Part shown: piece after piece, positions 16,702 to 27,000 of the stretch
How positions within the stretch are numbered: the first letter of the stretch is position 1
How the letters are laid out: each line of letters starts with the position of its first letter
Source of the DNA: Sandaracinaceae bacterium
GTDB lineage: Bacteria > Myxococcota_A > Polyangia > Polyangiales > Houyiibacteriaceae
DNA length: 64,000 nt
Direction of reading: 5' to 3'
Assembly: GCA_020633075.1 (NCBI GenBank)
Contig: JACKEI010000002.1
Location: forward strand, 992,001 to 1,056,000
The notes under the pieces: generated by a model
Seen by the model: only the letters and a program-made list of their open reading frames with translations
Databases searched by the model: none
Told to the model about the DNA's origin: nothing
Position numbers and translations under genes: made by a program

Positions 16702-16811
16702 TGCTCGCGGTGTCGCGCAGCAACGAAGGCGTGGTGGAGTTGAGGGAGACCGCCGGTGGCCGCGAGTGCGTGCGGCGTGCGCCGCTCGCCGTGCTTCAGG
16801 GGACCCTCTAA
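16702..16811 (+). pseudogene. 3' part of host gene interrupted by IS66
   Basis: When joined to the Leu codon split at 14285, this stretch reads on in frame (beginning LLAVSRSNEGVVELRE) for about 36 residues to a TAA at 16809-16811. The continuity across the excised element supports it as the disrupted gene's end. Confidence 0.45.
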
Positions 16812-16935
16812 CCGACCTGGGCGGTCCGTACGTGCTCACCCACACCGAGTGCTTCACGTAGGAAGACAGCTACGCGGTCGTCTTCGCGCAAGGCGAGGCG
16901 CCCCACGGCCACTCCGAGCGCGGGATGCGCAGCCC

Positions 16936-17112
16936 TCGCTGCGGTTGCCGCCGGATGTGCTCGGTCACATCGGCTACAGCGTCGTGCCGTGGAAGCAGGG
17001 CAGGGGCTCCGCCACCCAAGCGTTGCGGCAGCTGCTGCCGGAAGCGCGCGCCCGAGGCCTTGCATACGTCGAGCTGACGACCGACCCCGACAACCTCCCT
17101 CCGTTGCGGTAG
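16936..17112 (+). pseudogene. Truncated GNAT-family acetyltransferase remnant
   Basis: The frame encodes DVLGHIGYSVVPWKQGRGSATQALRQLLPEARARG and then a segment ending TTDPDN. This is the acetyl-CoA-binding (motif A: V-P-x-x-Q-G-x-G-x-A) half of a GNAT N-acetyltransferase. The homology stops at LPPLR followed by a stop, so the C-terminal third is missing. Upstream the frame is unlike GNAT sequence, so the N-terminal half is missing or frameshifted. The stretch 16812-16935 has another possible fragment (CFT, then an in-frame stop, then EDSYAVVFAQ) that I cannot assign. Confidence 0.6.
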
Positions 17113-17130
17113 GCCCGTGTCGCGGTCCCG

Positions 17131-17985
17131 CTAGGGCACCGGGATGAAGTCATCGGGGAGGATCGACCGCGTCGGATGGAACGGATGCGCTGCGACGTAG
17201 GCGGCTTCGGCCGCTCGCGCGGTGTCGGTCGCGGCTGGTGTTGGGCCCGCGGGCATCGACGTCCCCACCAAGCGGGCGACGAACGCCTCGAGGTGGCCAG
17301 CGCGCTCCAGCGCCTCGGCCCACGCCACCCACTCGACGTGGGGGTGCACGATGGACTCGCCCTGGCGATAAGACTGCAACATGAAGCGCAAGGTCTCGAC
17401 CAGGGACGACTGCGTCCACTCGTCAGTGTCGCGCAGGGCGAAGCGACTCATCGCCACACCGAGCTCGGTCTCGAGCATGTGGGCCAACGCTCCGACGCGA
17501 CCGTTCTCTGTGGCGATGACGAGGCCGGCTCCCGGGGCCAAGCGTATCGACAGCGTTCGCCAACTTGCGGTGCCCGTTTGTTCCACGCGTCGACGTAGAA
17601 TGTCCGCGTACAGGCGACCGCTCTCCTCCATGGGCACGTCCGGGCTCGTTGACGCGCGCATCATGAGCCAAAGCAGGCTCATGCCGGCGACATCGCCGGT
17701 GGCGTAGAACCGAGCCGCTTCGAGAAGGGCGGCGGGACTGGCGGGTGACTGGTCGAGCGCGTCGAGATAGGGCCGCGCTCCAGGTGGGCGGTAGCGCGCC
17801 AGTTGGGGATCTCTCGCGCCTTCGGAGTCGGGGTCGAGTCGGAGCGCCGTCGCACCAGAGGGCGCGGGCTGCTGCGTCGAAGTCGCGGGTGCGGTGCCCG
17901 CCGATGTGGCAGGGCCCGTCGCACAGGCCACCAACAACGTGAACAGGACGCACAGCGCGCCCGACCGAACCTCTCCTGCAATCAT
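17131..17985 (-). CDS. Secreted lipoprotein, function unknown
   Basis: A 284-residue protein with signal peptide (ALCVLFTLLVAC, Cys as lipobox) and an Ala/Thr/Pro-rich linker to about residue 45. The mature domain is mostly helical (AALLEAARFYATGDVAGMSLLWLMM, YADILRRRVEQ, HMLETELGVAMSRFAL) and may be a TPR-like or all-alpha scaffold. No catalytic motif is recognised. The start has CGGCGG immediately before the ATG but no proper ribosome site. It is followed downstream, across the decayed GNAT gene, by the IS66 region. Confidence 0.6.
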   Translation of the reverse strand: MIAGEVRSGALCVLFTLLVACATGPATSAGTAPATSTQQPAPSGATALRLDPDSEGARDPQLARYRPPGARPYLDALDQSPASPAALLEAARFYATGDVAGMSLLWLMMRASTSPDVPMEESGRLYADILRRRVEQTGTASWRTLSIRLAPGAGLVIATENGRVGALAHMLETELGVAMSRFALRDTDEWTQSSLVETLRFMLQSYRQGESIVHPHVEWVAWAEALERAGHLEAFVARLVGTSMPAGPTPAATDTARAAEAAYVAAHPFHPTRSILPDDFIPVP

Positions 17986-18093
17986 CCGCCGAGAGTATCA
18001 CGACGCGATGGCGCTGGTCCCGATCTGATGAGGTCGATCGCTAGCGTGGGATGCGCTCTGAGCGACTGATGGGCGACGGGTGAGTGGGGCAGC

Positions 18094-20049
18094 TCACCGG
18101 GCGGCCGCAAGCATCGCTGCTGCGAGGAACAACACGATGGCGCCCGCATAGACGCCGCCAATCAGGAGCAGGCTCGGTAGGCGCAGGCTCAGGTGTTCAC
18201 GCACGGACGTCATCGTGGCAGCACGCGCGACGCAGGACTCGCGATACGGAGCCCCGTCCATCCTCGAGAGCCGCGCGTCTTCCACCGAAATCCACGGCGG
18301 GAACCGCGGGAGAGCGGCGTCCGCGCTCAGCTGCCTCGTGGTGTCCTGCCACTCCCCCTTCTGGTGTTCGCGCCGGAGTCGGAGGAGGTCTCGGGCGAGC
18401 GACGAGACGAACGCCAGATAGGCGAGCAACAGCCCGCCGAGCAGGGGCACGAGGCGCGCGCCCATGGTGTGGGCAGACTCCCGGAAGATTCGAAGCATGC
18501 GATTCGGGAGATGTTTGGGTGGCGGGGTGGTGGGGAGGTAGCTGGCCTCGGCGTCGTAAGGGTGGACGACCACGTGGTACCCGTTCTCCCAGTACGAGTT
18601 CTGTAGCGTACTCAGCAGCGTTCGGTCTTGGAGCGCTTCGTGGACGCGGTGCACCCTCGGGTCTGCGGGTGTCGCGTAGGTGCGCCAGGGATACTCGCTC
18701 GCCCGGAACGCCGAGACATTGGCGTGGACAAGCTGCCGCGCTGCGATGCCGCGGATGGCGTACCGCGCAGGGATCGCGCCCACGGCTCGCTCGTCGAACG
18801 CCACGGGGAGCGTCCAGTGCACCCCCGAGACGCCCTTGCCGATCATCTCCAGCGCCACGCGGGTGAAGTCCGACACGGTGGCGCTCTGGTCCATGATCAC
18901 GCCGTACTCACGGCTCGTGAGCTCCGACACCGGTCGACCCGACTCGGCGTCATGAAGCGCTCCCGACGGCGCGACGATAAGAACGGCGTCTGGCCCGCCC
19001 CATGAGTCCGCTTCCGCGGGCGCTGTCACGCGACTGGTGACGCCCTTCATTCCTTCGAGTGCCTCGAACCCCACTGCGCCCACGTCCCAGGGAATCGGAT
19101 GGCGAGCGAGGATGGGGGCCAGCATGGCCATCGCGAACACCAACGCCGTCGCGGCCTTGCCACCCATGCGCGAGTCGAGCTCGGCGCGGAAGAGCGTCGC
19201 ACGCAGTGAGCCATAGGCAGACACCGCTAGCGCGAGCCACGTCACCCCCGCGACCCCCTGTGCCACGAACGACCACGCGAGCACCCACTCGATCAACGGC
19301 TCACGCTCGGTCAGACCATGACCGACCGCCACCTCCATCCCAGTGTCGAGCGCCGAGAACAGCGCCCAGATCGCTGCCACACGGCGAAGGCCGCGGTGCG
19401 GCGCCGGCGCGTCTGCCCACAGCGCGAGCGCTGCGCTGGCCTGGAACGCCACGCACGCCGGAGCGAGCTGCGCTAGCGTCGGCGGCTGCGGCATGCAGCC
19501 GTGGAAGTCGTACTCATGCCAGCGCGCGACCACTCGAGCGACCCAGCCCATCTGAGACGTGAGCACCCACGTGCCCAGCGCCACGCGCCAGGTGGGGAGC
19601 TTGCCATGACGGGTGGCCAGCAGGAGTGCCACGCCGCCGAGCAATGCGGGGAGCACCCGTGGGCTGCGGCTCAGATCGAGGACGGAATGGGCCACCGCGC
19701 CCAGGGTGAGGGCACGCAACGCGCGGACCCGCCATCTGGGGAGCGTCTCACGGTCTGCCGGAGGCATCGCCAGGCTCGCGGCCAGGAGGAGCGCACCGAA
19801 GTAGACTCCTGGATCGGCGAATGCGACGCCAACCCAGCGGAGGCCAAACGGCTCCCAGCGCGGGAGGCCCAAGGAGAGCGTGTCGACCGCCGTGTACGCG
19901 TCCAACGCGTCGCCAATGGCCAGGACGCGCGCGGTGGCGGCCGCGCCAACGTACGCCAAGACCGCGAATGGCAACGCGCGTTCGGCGCGGCGCGCGAGTC
20001 CTCTGGCCCACCTCCTCAACCTGTCGTCCCCTGGGTAGCCGGCGGTCAT
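18094..20049 (-). CDS. Large multi-pass membrane protein with ExbD-like C-terminal part
   Basis: A 651-residue membrane protein. About nine hydrophobic segments fill residues 25-330, the first being LPFAVLAYVGAAATARVLAI. A periplasmic-type soluble domain follows (about 335-530; VLIVAPSGALHDAESGRPVSELT, VSDFTRVALEMIGKGVSGVHW), then two more membrane segments (about 530-555 and 625-650). The soluble region resembles the myxobacterial ExbD/TolR-like arrangement of a beta-strand then 'GV..VHW' but I cannot be sure. No transport or catalytic motif is visible. Confidence 0.55.
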   Translation of the reverse strand: MTAGYPGDDRLRRWARGLARRAERALPFAVLAYVGAAATARVLAIGDALDAYTAVDTLSLGLPRWEPFGLRWVGVAFADPGVYFGALLLAASLAMPPADRETLPRWRVRALRALTLGAVAHSVLDLSRSPRVLPALLGGVALLLATRHGKLPTWRVALGTWVLTSQMGWVARVVARWHEYDFHGCMPQPPTLAQLAPACVAFQASAALALWADAPAPHRGLRRVAAIWALFSALDTGMEVAVGHGLTEREPLIEWVLAWSFVAQGVAGVTWLALAVSAYGSLRATLFRAELDSRMGGKAATALVFAMAMLAPILARHPIPWDVGAVGFEALEGMKGVTSRVTAPAEADSWGGPDAVLIVAPSGALHDAESGRPVSELTSREYGVIMDQSATVSDFTRVALEMIGKGVSGVHWTLPVAFDERAVGAIPARYAIRGIAARQLVHANVSAFRASEYPWRTYATPADPRVHRVHEALQDRTLLSTLQNSYWENGYHVVVHPYDAEASYLPTTPPPKHLPNRMLRIFRESAHTMGARLVPLLGGLLLAYLAFVSSLARDLLRLRREHQKGEWQDTTRQLSADAALPRFPPWISVEDARLSRMDGAPYRESCVARAATMTSVREHLSLRLPSLLLIGGVYAGAIVLFLAAAMLAAAR

Positions 20050-20156
20050 CGAGGATTCGACACCACGCCGGCGCGTGTGTTCCCTGGGGCGTTCTCGGAG
20101 GGCCTAGCCCGCGCGGACGCTTGACACCCATCGACCCAGTCTTGACTGTCTGCGCC

Positions 20157-20873
20157 ATGGCAGCTTCGTCAGCCGTGTTGCCTGTTGCCCCATACCTCGA
20201 ACAGCGCGCGAGCTGGCCCAGCACGGGCCGGCACATTCTCGCGCACTACGATGACGAGAGCGTCGTGGTCTATCAGGCCTACAACGCGGCCATCGCGGAC
20301 TGGGCGGTGGCGCACCAGCGCTTCGGTGGCCCTTGGTCGTTCTCCCGGATGAGCTGGATCAAGCCGAACTTCCTCTGGATGATGTACCGCTGCGGGTGGG
20401 CCACGAAGGTAGACCAAGAGCGCGTGCTCGCCGTGCGCGTCGCTCGCGTGGGCTTCGACGCCGTCCTTGGCGGCGCGCTGGAGAGCAGCTTCCAGCCGGA
20501 CGTGCACGGGCCCGACCGGGCTGCCTGGCTCGAGCGCGGCAGGTCCACCGAGGTCCGGATGCAGTGGGACCCCGACCACGCGCCCGACGGCAGCAAGGAG
20601 GAGCGCCGTGCCATCCAGCTCGGACTCCGCGGCGAGACCCTGCGACGGTTCGCGACGGAGTGGACGCGCGAGATCATCGACATCACGCCGTTCGTGGTGG
20701 AGCAGCGCGAGCACCGGGGGGAGGGGACGCGCCACAAGCTCCTCACCCCCGTAGAGCGCGTGTACGTTCCGCCGGACGAGGCGCTGCAGCAGCACCTTCG
20801 GCTCACGACGACGCTCGAACAGCCCGTTCTAGCCGGCCTCGACGAGACCCGGGGTGAAGCACCACACCAATAA
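20157..20873 (+). CDS. DUF4291 family protein
   Basis: A 238-residue protein with the DUF4291 signature: IRA-type start replaced by SWPSTGRHILAHYDDESVVVYQAYN, then GGPWSFSRMSWIKPNFLWMMYRCGW (about 60-85) and EVRMQWDPDHAPDG. The family is widespread in bacteria and fungi and uncharacterised, with no known catalytic residues; it is probably a cytoplasmic globular protein. The ATG at 20157 starts the conserved region; the frame upstream to 19821 overlaps the divergent membrane-protein gene and is not credible. Confidence 0.85.
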   Translation: MAASSAVLPVAPYLEQRASWPSTGRHILAHYDDESVVVYQAYNAAIADWAVAHQRFGGPWSFSRMSWIKPNFLWMMYRCGWATKVDQERVLAVRVARVGFDAVLGGALESSFQPDVHGPDRAAWLERGRSTEVRMQWDPDHAPDGSKEERRAIQLGLRGETLRRFATEWTREIIDITPFVVEQREHRGEGTRHKLLTPVERVYVPPDEALQQHLRLTTTLEQPVLAGLDETRGEAPHQ

Positions 20874-20879
20874 CGAGCG

Positions 20880-21127
20880 GTAAGGGTCCTGGCCGGCACC
20901 ACCGAGGAGATCCACGGGTCCCGTTTGGAGCGCGGTGCGTGTCGCATCGGCGTCTGGAAGGCGAAAACCACAAAGAACACCGCGATGCCCACGAGCACCT
21001 TCAAGACCGACCCGGACGACTCCACACGGTTCTCAGTCGCTTGCCGAAGGACGCGCAACGACTCGTCATCGAGGCCCCGCGTGAGCACCGTGGCCACAGA
21101 GCCAGTGGCCAGGAACAGGAGGACCAC
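20880..21127 (-). pseudogene. Frameshifted small membrane protein remnant
   Basis: A minus-strand frame from a GTG encodes VLLFLATGSVATVLTRGLDDESLRVLRQ and then a second hydrophobic helix (VLKVLVGIAVFFVVFAF), natural-looking membrane protein sequence. A plausible N-terminus (MASSMEVEIVHQA) sits just upstream in another frame, implying a frameshift near 21127. The frame has no stop before it runs antisense through the DUF4291 gene, so its true end is lost. It accounts for most of the 378-bp gap 20874-21251; nothing else was seen there. Confidence 0.35.
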
Positions 21128-21251
21128 GTGCTTGGTGCACGATCTCGACCTCCATGCTCGACGCCATGGCGTGCGCTCCCCTGTTCAGGTACGAGACGGC
21201 GAGGCCCCAGGCTTGCTCGACATGAGCCCGGCCTGAAGCTAACCTCGCCCG

Positions 21252-23993
21252 ATGCATGCAGGAGGAGGTTTGGTTCGCGCTCGACAGCGCGGTGTATCGG
21301 TGAAGCGACCGCTCCGCGTGGCCGCCGTCGCCCACACTTGGTTCGTGCTCTGTGTGAGCGTGGCGGTAGGCACCCTGGCGCAGGGCTGCGGAGGCGGGCC
21401 GGCAGACTGCGAGAGCGGCACGTTTCGTCCCGCACTCGGCGCGGCATGCGTGGCGCACAGCAGCTGTCGCTCCGACCAATTCGAGGTTTCGGCCCCTACG
21501 GCGACCGCTGATCGCGTCTGCCAGCTGCGCAGCGTGTGCGGCGACGACGCTTACCTCGCCGACACGGGTGGACCGCTCAGCGACGACACGTGTGCGGCGC
21601 TGCGCATCTGCAGCAGCGAAGAGTTCGAGTCCACCGCGCCCACGGCCACTACGGACCGCGGCTGTTCGCCACTGACCGTGTGCACCGCCGACGAGTACGA
21701 GGCCGTGGCGGCCACGCTTGTCTCAGACCGCGTGTGTATGCCCAACACTGGGTGCCTGCCCACCCAGTACCAGGTCACGCCGCCGACCGACACCATGGAC
21801 GGGGTGTGTGCGCCGCTCACCGTCTGCGAGGCGAGCGAGTTCGAGTCCACCCCCGCCACGCCCACGTCCGACCGCGTCTGCACCAGCCTGACGGCGTGCG
21901 GGACCGGTGAATTCGAGAGCGCGGCGCCCACGCCCACGTCCGACCGCGTCTGCACCAGCCTGACGGCATGCGTGACGGGTGAGTACGAGAGCGCGGCGCC
22001 CACGCCCACGTCGAACCGCGTGTGTACCGCCGTGCGGGTGTGCCAGGCAGGCGAGTACCAGACCGCGGCGCCCACCCCCACCTCCGACCGCGCGTGCGCC
22101 GCGCTTCGGGTGTGCGTGACGGGTGAGTACGAGAGCGCTGCGCCCACAGCCACGTCGAACCGTGTCTGCACCCCCCTCACGGTGTGCGAGGTCGACGAGT
22201 ACGAGCTGCTTCCGCCGACCACAACCAGCAACCGTACCTGCGAACAGCTCACCGAATGTCTGCCCGGGGAAGTCGAGCTCACGCCGCCCACGCCCACGTC
22301 GGACCGCGACTGCGGCCCGGTGGGTGCTACCACGCACTGCGCATGGCGAGACCGCGACAACGACCCGACGACGCCGTGCTCGTCCCTCGTGGACATCGAC
22401 ACGTCTGGCTACGCCACCTGCACGGTGGACAGTCTGGGTGTGGTGGACTGTTGGGGCACGAACTTACGGGGCATGCTGGACGTCCCGGACGGCCTGCCAC
22501 CCGTCGACCACGTGCGGATCAGCCAAGGTCACGTGTGCGTACTCGACCGCGACGGCGGTGTGCACTGTTGGGGTGACAATCGGGCGGGTCAGAGCACGGT
22601 GCGGAGCGACCTCGGCGTCACGGTCGAGATCGCGGTCGGCATCAGCCACAGCTGTGCGTTGTCCAACACCGGCGTGGTGCGTTGCTGGGGCGACAACACC
22701 TACGCGCAGTCGACCCCACCCGCCGCGCTCGCCACCGCCACACGCTTGTGGGCAGGCGCGAATACCACGTGTGTGACCACGGCAGCGAGTGGACTGACCT
22801 GCTGGGGCACGTTCATCACCACCATGGCGACGGGAACGATCACGGACGTGGCGATCTACCCGAACCGCCTCTGCTACACCCGATCGAATGGCACCGCAGC
22901 GTGCCACGGCCCCGTGATGAACATGCCCACCAACCTCACAGGGATGCGGATGGTGGAGCCTGGCGACAACTTCGCCTGCGGCCTGTCCACGGCGGGTGTC
23001 GTGAGCTGTTGGACCCCCACCACGTTCCCGACACACTTCGTGCCTCCGGCAGGGCTCGGGGAGGTGCAGCAGATCACGGTGACCGGGTCGCACGTCTGCG
23101 CGCGCGACGCCGTCAGCCGGGTGGTGTGTTGGGGGGACTCGTATGGGGCGGCCGATCGCGTGCCGCTGGGCCTTTCCGAGCTGCAGTCCATCGCCACAGG
23201 CTTCGATACCACGTGCATGCTGGACGTGGACGGCGCCATGGACTGTCGAGGCACCAACACCTATGGCCAGATCCAGTTCGAGGACCACGTATCGTCGCCC
23301 GTGAGCGTCATCTCCATGATGTACGACACCACGTGCGTGGTGACCGACGCCGGCGCCGTTCACTGCTGGGATGGCATGAACGGCCCAGACACCGTTCCGC
23401 CCGCGCACACGCTGCCCTTCGTCGACGTCAGCGTGGGGACGCAGCACGTCTGCGCCATCGATACGGCGGGCGCCGTGGTCTGCTGGGGTGAAGGCCTACC
23501 CAGCGAGCTGACGGTGCCCATGGGTCTCGGTCCCGTCTCGCGCGTCGCGGCCGGCCAGGCCAGCACGTGTGTCATCCACACAGCAGGGCAGGTGTACTGC
23601 TGGGGTAGCACGGACAACCTCCAGACCGCGGTGCCCATCGCGCTGACGGCTGCCACGGAGATCACCAGCGGTGACGGGTTCTATTGCGCACTGACCCCTG
23701 ACGACGAGGTGCTCTGTTGGGGGGCCGACAACCGTGGCCAAAGCACCGTGCCCATGGGGCTCCGACCCATCCAGCAGCTGGACGCGGGCGTCGGGCACGC
23801 GTGCGCGGTGGATGACCTTGGTGGTGTGACGTGCTGGGGAGACAACCGGCGGGCGCAGAGCACGGTCCCCGCCGGGCTGCCCCCCATCCGAGCGGTGAGC
23901 GCTGGCGCGGAGCACACCTGCGCGCTGACCGTGGCCGGCGACGCGGTGTGCTGGGGTGATCCCAACCAAGGTCAGACGGTGCTGCTGCACTGA
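21252..23993 (+). CDS. Secreted Cys-repeat and RCC1-like repeat lipoprotein
   Basis: A 913-residue protein with hydrophobic leader and lipobox LAQGC. Residues about 55-360 contain about twelve 25-residue Cys repeats of the form C-x-x-G-E-[FY]-E-S-x-A-P-T-x-T-S-[DN]-R-x-C, like TNFR/EGF-type extracellular repeats. Residues about 380-913 contain RCC1/BNR-like beta-propeller repeats, each with H-[TSV]-C-A and CWGDN. Such proteins are typical of myxobacterial surfaces. The start is uncertain: ATG 21252 has no ribosome site, a GTG at 21300 gives a normal-length signal peptide, and a strong AGGAGGAGGT at 21259-21268 serves neither well. A 75-bp tandem DNA repeat underlies the Cys region. Confidence 0.8.
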   Translation: MHAGGGLVRARQRGVSVKRPLRVAAVAHTWFVLCVSVAVGTLAQGCGGGPADCESGTFRPALGAACVAHSSCRSDQFEVSAPTATADRVCQLRSVCGDDAYLADTGGPLSDDTCAALRICSSEEFESTAPTATTDRGCSPLTVCTADEYEAVAATLVSDRVCMPNTGCLPTQYQVTPPTDTMDGVCAPLTVCEASEFESTPATPTSDRVCTSLTACGTGEFESAAPTPTSDRVCTSLTACVTGEYESAAPTPTSNRVCTAVRVCQAGEYQTAAPTPTSDRACAALRVCVTGEYESAAPTATSNRVCTPLTVCEVDEYELLPPTTTSNRTCEQLTECLPGEVELTPPTPTSDRDCGPVGATTHCAWRDRDNDPTTPCSSLVDIDTSGYATCTVDSLGVVDCWGTNLRGMLDVPDGLPPVDHVRISQGHVCVLDRDGGVHCWGDNRAGQSTVRSDLGVTVEIAVGISHSCALSNTGVVRCWGDNTYAQSTPPAALATATRLWAGANTTCVTTAASGLTCWGTFITTMATGTITDVAIYPNRLCYTRSNGTAACHGPVMNMPTNLTGMRMVEPGDNFACGLSTAGVVSCWTPTTFPTHFVPPAGLGEVQQITVTGSHVCARDAVSRVVCWGDSYGAADRVPLGLSELQSIATGFDTTCMLDVDGAMDCRGTNTYGQIQFEDHVSSPVSVISMMYDTTCVVTDAGAVHCWDGMNGPDTVPPAHTLPFVDVSVGTQHVCAIDTAGAVVCWGEGLPSELTVPMGLGPVSRVAAGQASTCVIHTAGQVYCWGSTDNLQTAVPIALTAATEITSGDGFYCALTPDDEVLCWGADNRGQSTVPMGLRPIQQLDAGVGHACAVDDLGGVTCWGDNRRAQSTVPAGLPPIRAVSAGAEHTCALTVAGDAVCWGDPNQGQTVLLH
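21833..22345 (+). repeat. 75-bp tandem coding repeats
   Basis: About seven successive units encode the 25-residue Cys repeat. The two units covering roughly 21850-21990 are almost base-identical across GCGGCGCCCACGCCCACGTC and the following Cys codon region, showing recent duplication. They stay in frame. Confidence 0.75.
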
Positions 23994-24049
23994 GCGCAGC
24001 CGCTCTCGCGAGCGACTGGAGACAGCGACAAACGGGCTTGGAGGAACGC

Positions 24050-27000
24050 GTGAAAGCACGAATCGGCGGAACGGTAGCGATGCTCACGGTTGTCGCGAGT
24101 GGACTACTCCTGCTCACCCAGGAGCGGTTCACCGCCGCGCACCCACCAGCGAGAGAGCAGAGGTCGACCCCCGCAGGCGCGCTCGAGACCGACGTTGCGC
24201 GCGTCGCGGTGAGCGAAGCGCGTCCGCTTCCAACGCGCGCGGCTTCGCGACGAGACACGCCCGTGCCAGCTGCCATGGCAGGTGCAGAGTCGGAGCCAGC
24301 GGGCGGGGAGGTGCCCTTCGATCTAAGCGCCGTCATCGACCGAGTACACTTCGCGTTTCGGCCAACGGAGAACTCTTCCGTGCTCGAGGGGGGACACAGC
24401 ACCTATGGTGTCCGCGTCGAGGCGGAGACCTTCGAGGTGCGGGCCTATCGCGCCGTCCACGACGAGCGCCCTGCGGACGAACCCGTGGTGGCGAGCCCGC
24501 CGGTGAGCTTCGCGACCGTGGCGCTGGGCCGCGGCACCCCGGTGGCCGAGCTCGCCGAGCAGCCGGGTGTGGCGGCGCGAGTCGCAGACGATGGGCACGC
24601 GACGTGGACGCGCCATGACCACGTGGAACACCTTCGCAATGGGAGCGAAGGCGTGGAGCAGTCTTGGTCGTTCGCGAGTCGTCCCCGCGGGCAGGGTGAC
24701 CTGCTGGTGCGCGTGGCTGCCGAGGGCCTACCCATGGTGGGCGTCACCCAGCACGGTCTCCACTTTGCCGACGCGAGCGGCCTCGGCGTGCGCTACGGAC
24801 ACGCCGTGTGGGTGGCTGCCGATGGAACGCGGACCCGCGTCCGGGCGGACTGGCGCGACCATGCCATCGAGCTGCGCGTGCCGGCGCGCGTCGTGGACGA
24901 GTCGACGTACCCGGCGGTGCTCGATCCCATCGTTGGGCCTGAAGTCGGAGTGGACGAACCGCTGTCGGGAGTCGCGCCCATGGACCAGCGCAGTCCCGCC
25001 ATCGCGTGGAACGGCACCCACTACCTGGCCGTCTGGCAAGACCTGCGCGGCGGGGCGACCGCCGACATCCGCGGCGCGCGGCTGACGTCTGCGGGCGTGG
25101 TGGTGGACACCCGTGGCATCGTGATCTGCTCAGCCGCCAACGACCAGACGCTGCCCTCCGTGGCGTCCAACGGTGCTGACTTCTTGGTCGTGTGGGAGGA
25201 CCGCCGCGTGGGGCCCACCCGCGACATCCACGGAGCGCGCGTCACCGGCGCCGGAGTGGTCCAAGACCTCTCAGGCATCGCCATCAGCACGGCCCCGAAC
25301 GAGCAGCAAGCACCCTCGGTGGCGTCGAACGGCACGGACTACTTGGTGGTCTGGGAGGACGCTCGGGGCACTCCCAACTGGGACGTCTATGGCGCCCGGG
25401 TGACCTCGGCTGGCGTGGTGGAAGATGCCTCAGGCGTGCTCCTCGGCGCGGTGCCAGGCAATCAACGGACGCCCGACGTGGCGTCGAACGGCACCGAGTA
25501 CTTCGTGGTGTGGCACGAGAACCGTGCCGGCACGTCGAACGATGTGTACGGGACACGAGTCACCGCGGGCGGAGACGTTCTCGATCTGAGCGGCGTCGCC
25601 ATCAGCGCCTCGGCGGGCAACCAGCAATCCGTCTCCATCGCCTCGAACGGCACAGACTACTTCGTGGCGTGGATGGACAGCCGGGGGATCACGAACGACG
25701 CCTACGGGTCACGCGTGACCGCCGCCGGCAGCGTCCTCGATCCGTCCGGGCTCGTTGTCAGCGCAGCCACTGGCCACCAGCAGTACCCCACGGTGGCGTC
25801 CGACGGGACCGACTATCTGGTCACCTGGACCGACTTGCGCGCCAACCGCGACATCTACGCGGGTCGCGTGACGTCGGCAGGAGTCTCGCTCGATGGAGGT
25901 GGCATCCCCGTCTATACACACTGGACTCAGCAGCAGTCTCCGGTCGTCGCGTCGGACGGCACCGGGTATCTCGCCGTCTGGCAGGACAACCGCGGTGGAA
26001 CGATCCCCGACATCTACGGGGCGCGCATCAGCGCTGCGGGCGTGCTGCTGGACACGGACGGCTTTGCCGTGAGCCTCGATGAGAACGCGCAGCGGGAAGC
26101 GGCGGTGGCGTCCAACGGCGACGGATACCTGGTGGTCTGGGAGGACGGCCGCAGCGGTCGCTTTGAAGACATCTATGGTGTTCGGCTCAACGCCGCAGGA
26201 GATGTGGTCGACCCTGCCGGTCTAGCGATCAGCACTGCAGCGAATCGGCAGGGTGCTCCCGCTGTCGCGTCGGACGGCACGGACTACCTCGTGGTGTGGG
26301 AGGACTTCCGCGACGCGAACAGCGACCAGATCTATGGTGCGCGTGTGACCTCCGAGGGGGTCCAGGAGACGGAGGGGATCCCCATCGCCGTCGCGGTCGA
26401 CAGCAGCAGTCAATCAGACCCAGCGGTGGCGTCCAACGGGAGCAACTACTTCGTTGCGTGGATAGACACACGGCTCGAGAACTTGGACCTCTTCGGCGCC
26501 CGCGTCTCTCTTGCTGGTCAGGTGCTGGACCCCAACGGAATTCTGGTGGCCGCGGTGCCGACCGAGGCGCAGCCTCCCGCGATTGCGTCGGACGGGACCG
26601 ACTACCTGGTGGTGTGGAGCCATGAGCGTGCCTATCCGGAGGAGCCCACCCATGACATCTACGGGACACGCGTGAGTGGCGCTGGGATGGTGTTGCAGCC
26701 GTCCGCATTCTTCGTTTCGAACGCCACGAACCATCAGTTGAACCCCGCGGTGGCCTCGAACGGCACAAGCTACATGGTGGTGTGGGATGACTTTCGAGGT
26801 GGCACGTACGACGTCTACGGGACGCGCGTCACGCTTTTGGGGCAGGCGCTCGATCCCCTGGGAATCGCCATCAGCCGAGTGGTCGACGACCAGCAGTCAC
26901 CCGCGGTGGCCTCGAGTGGCACCGGCTACCGTGTCGTCTGGCAGGACCACCGTGACGGACTCGTATGGCGCATCTATGGCGCTGACGTGACCAGCAGCGG

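Noticed and set aside
21833..22345. Regular 75-bp repeat, considered as CRISPR
   Set aside because: Repeats are contiguous, in frame and encode Cys units; there are no spacers.
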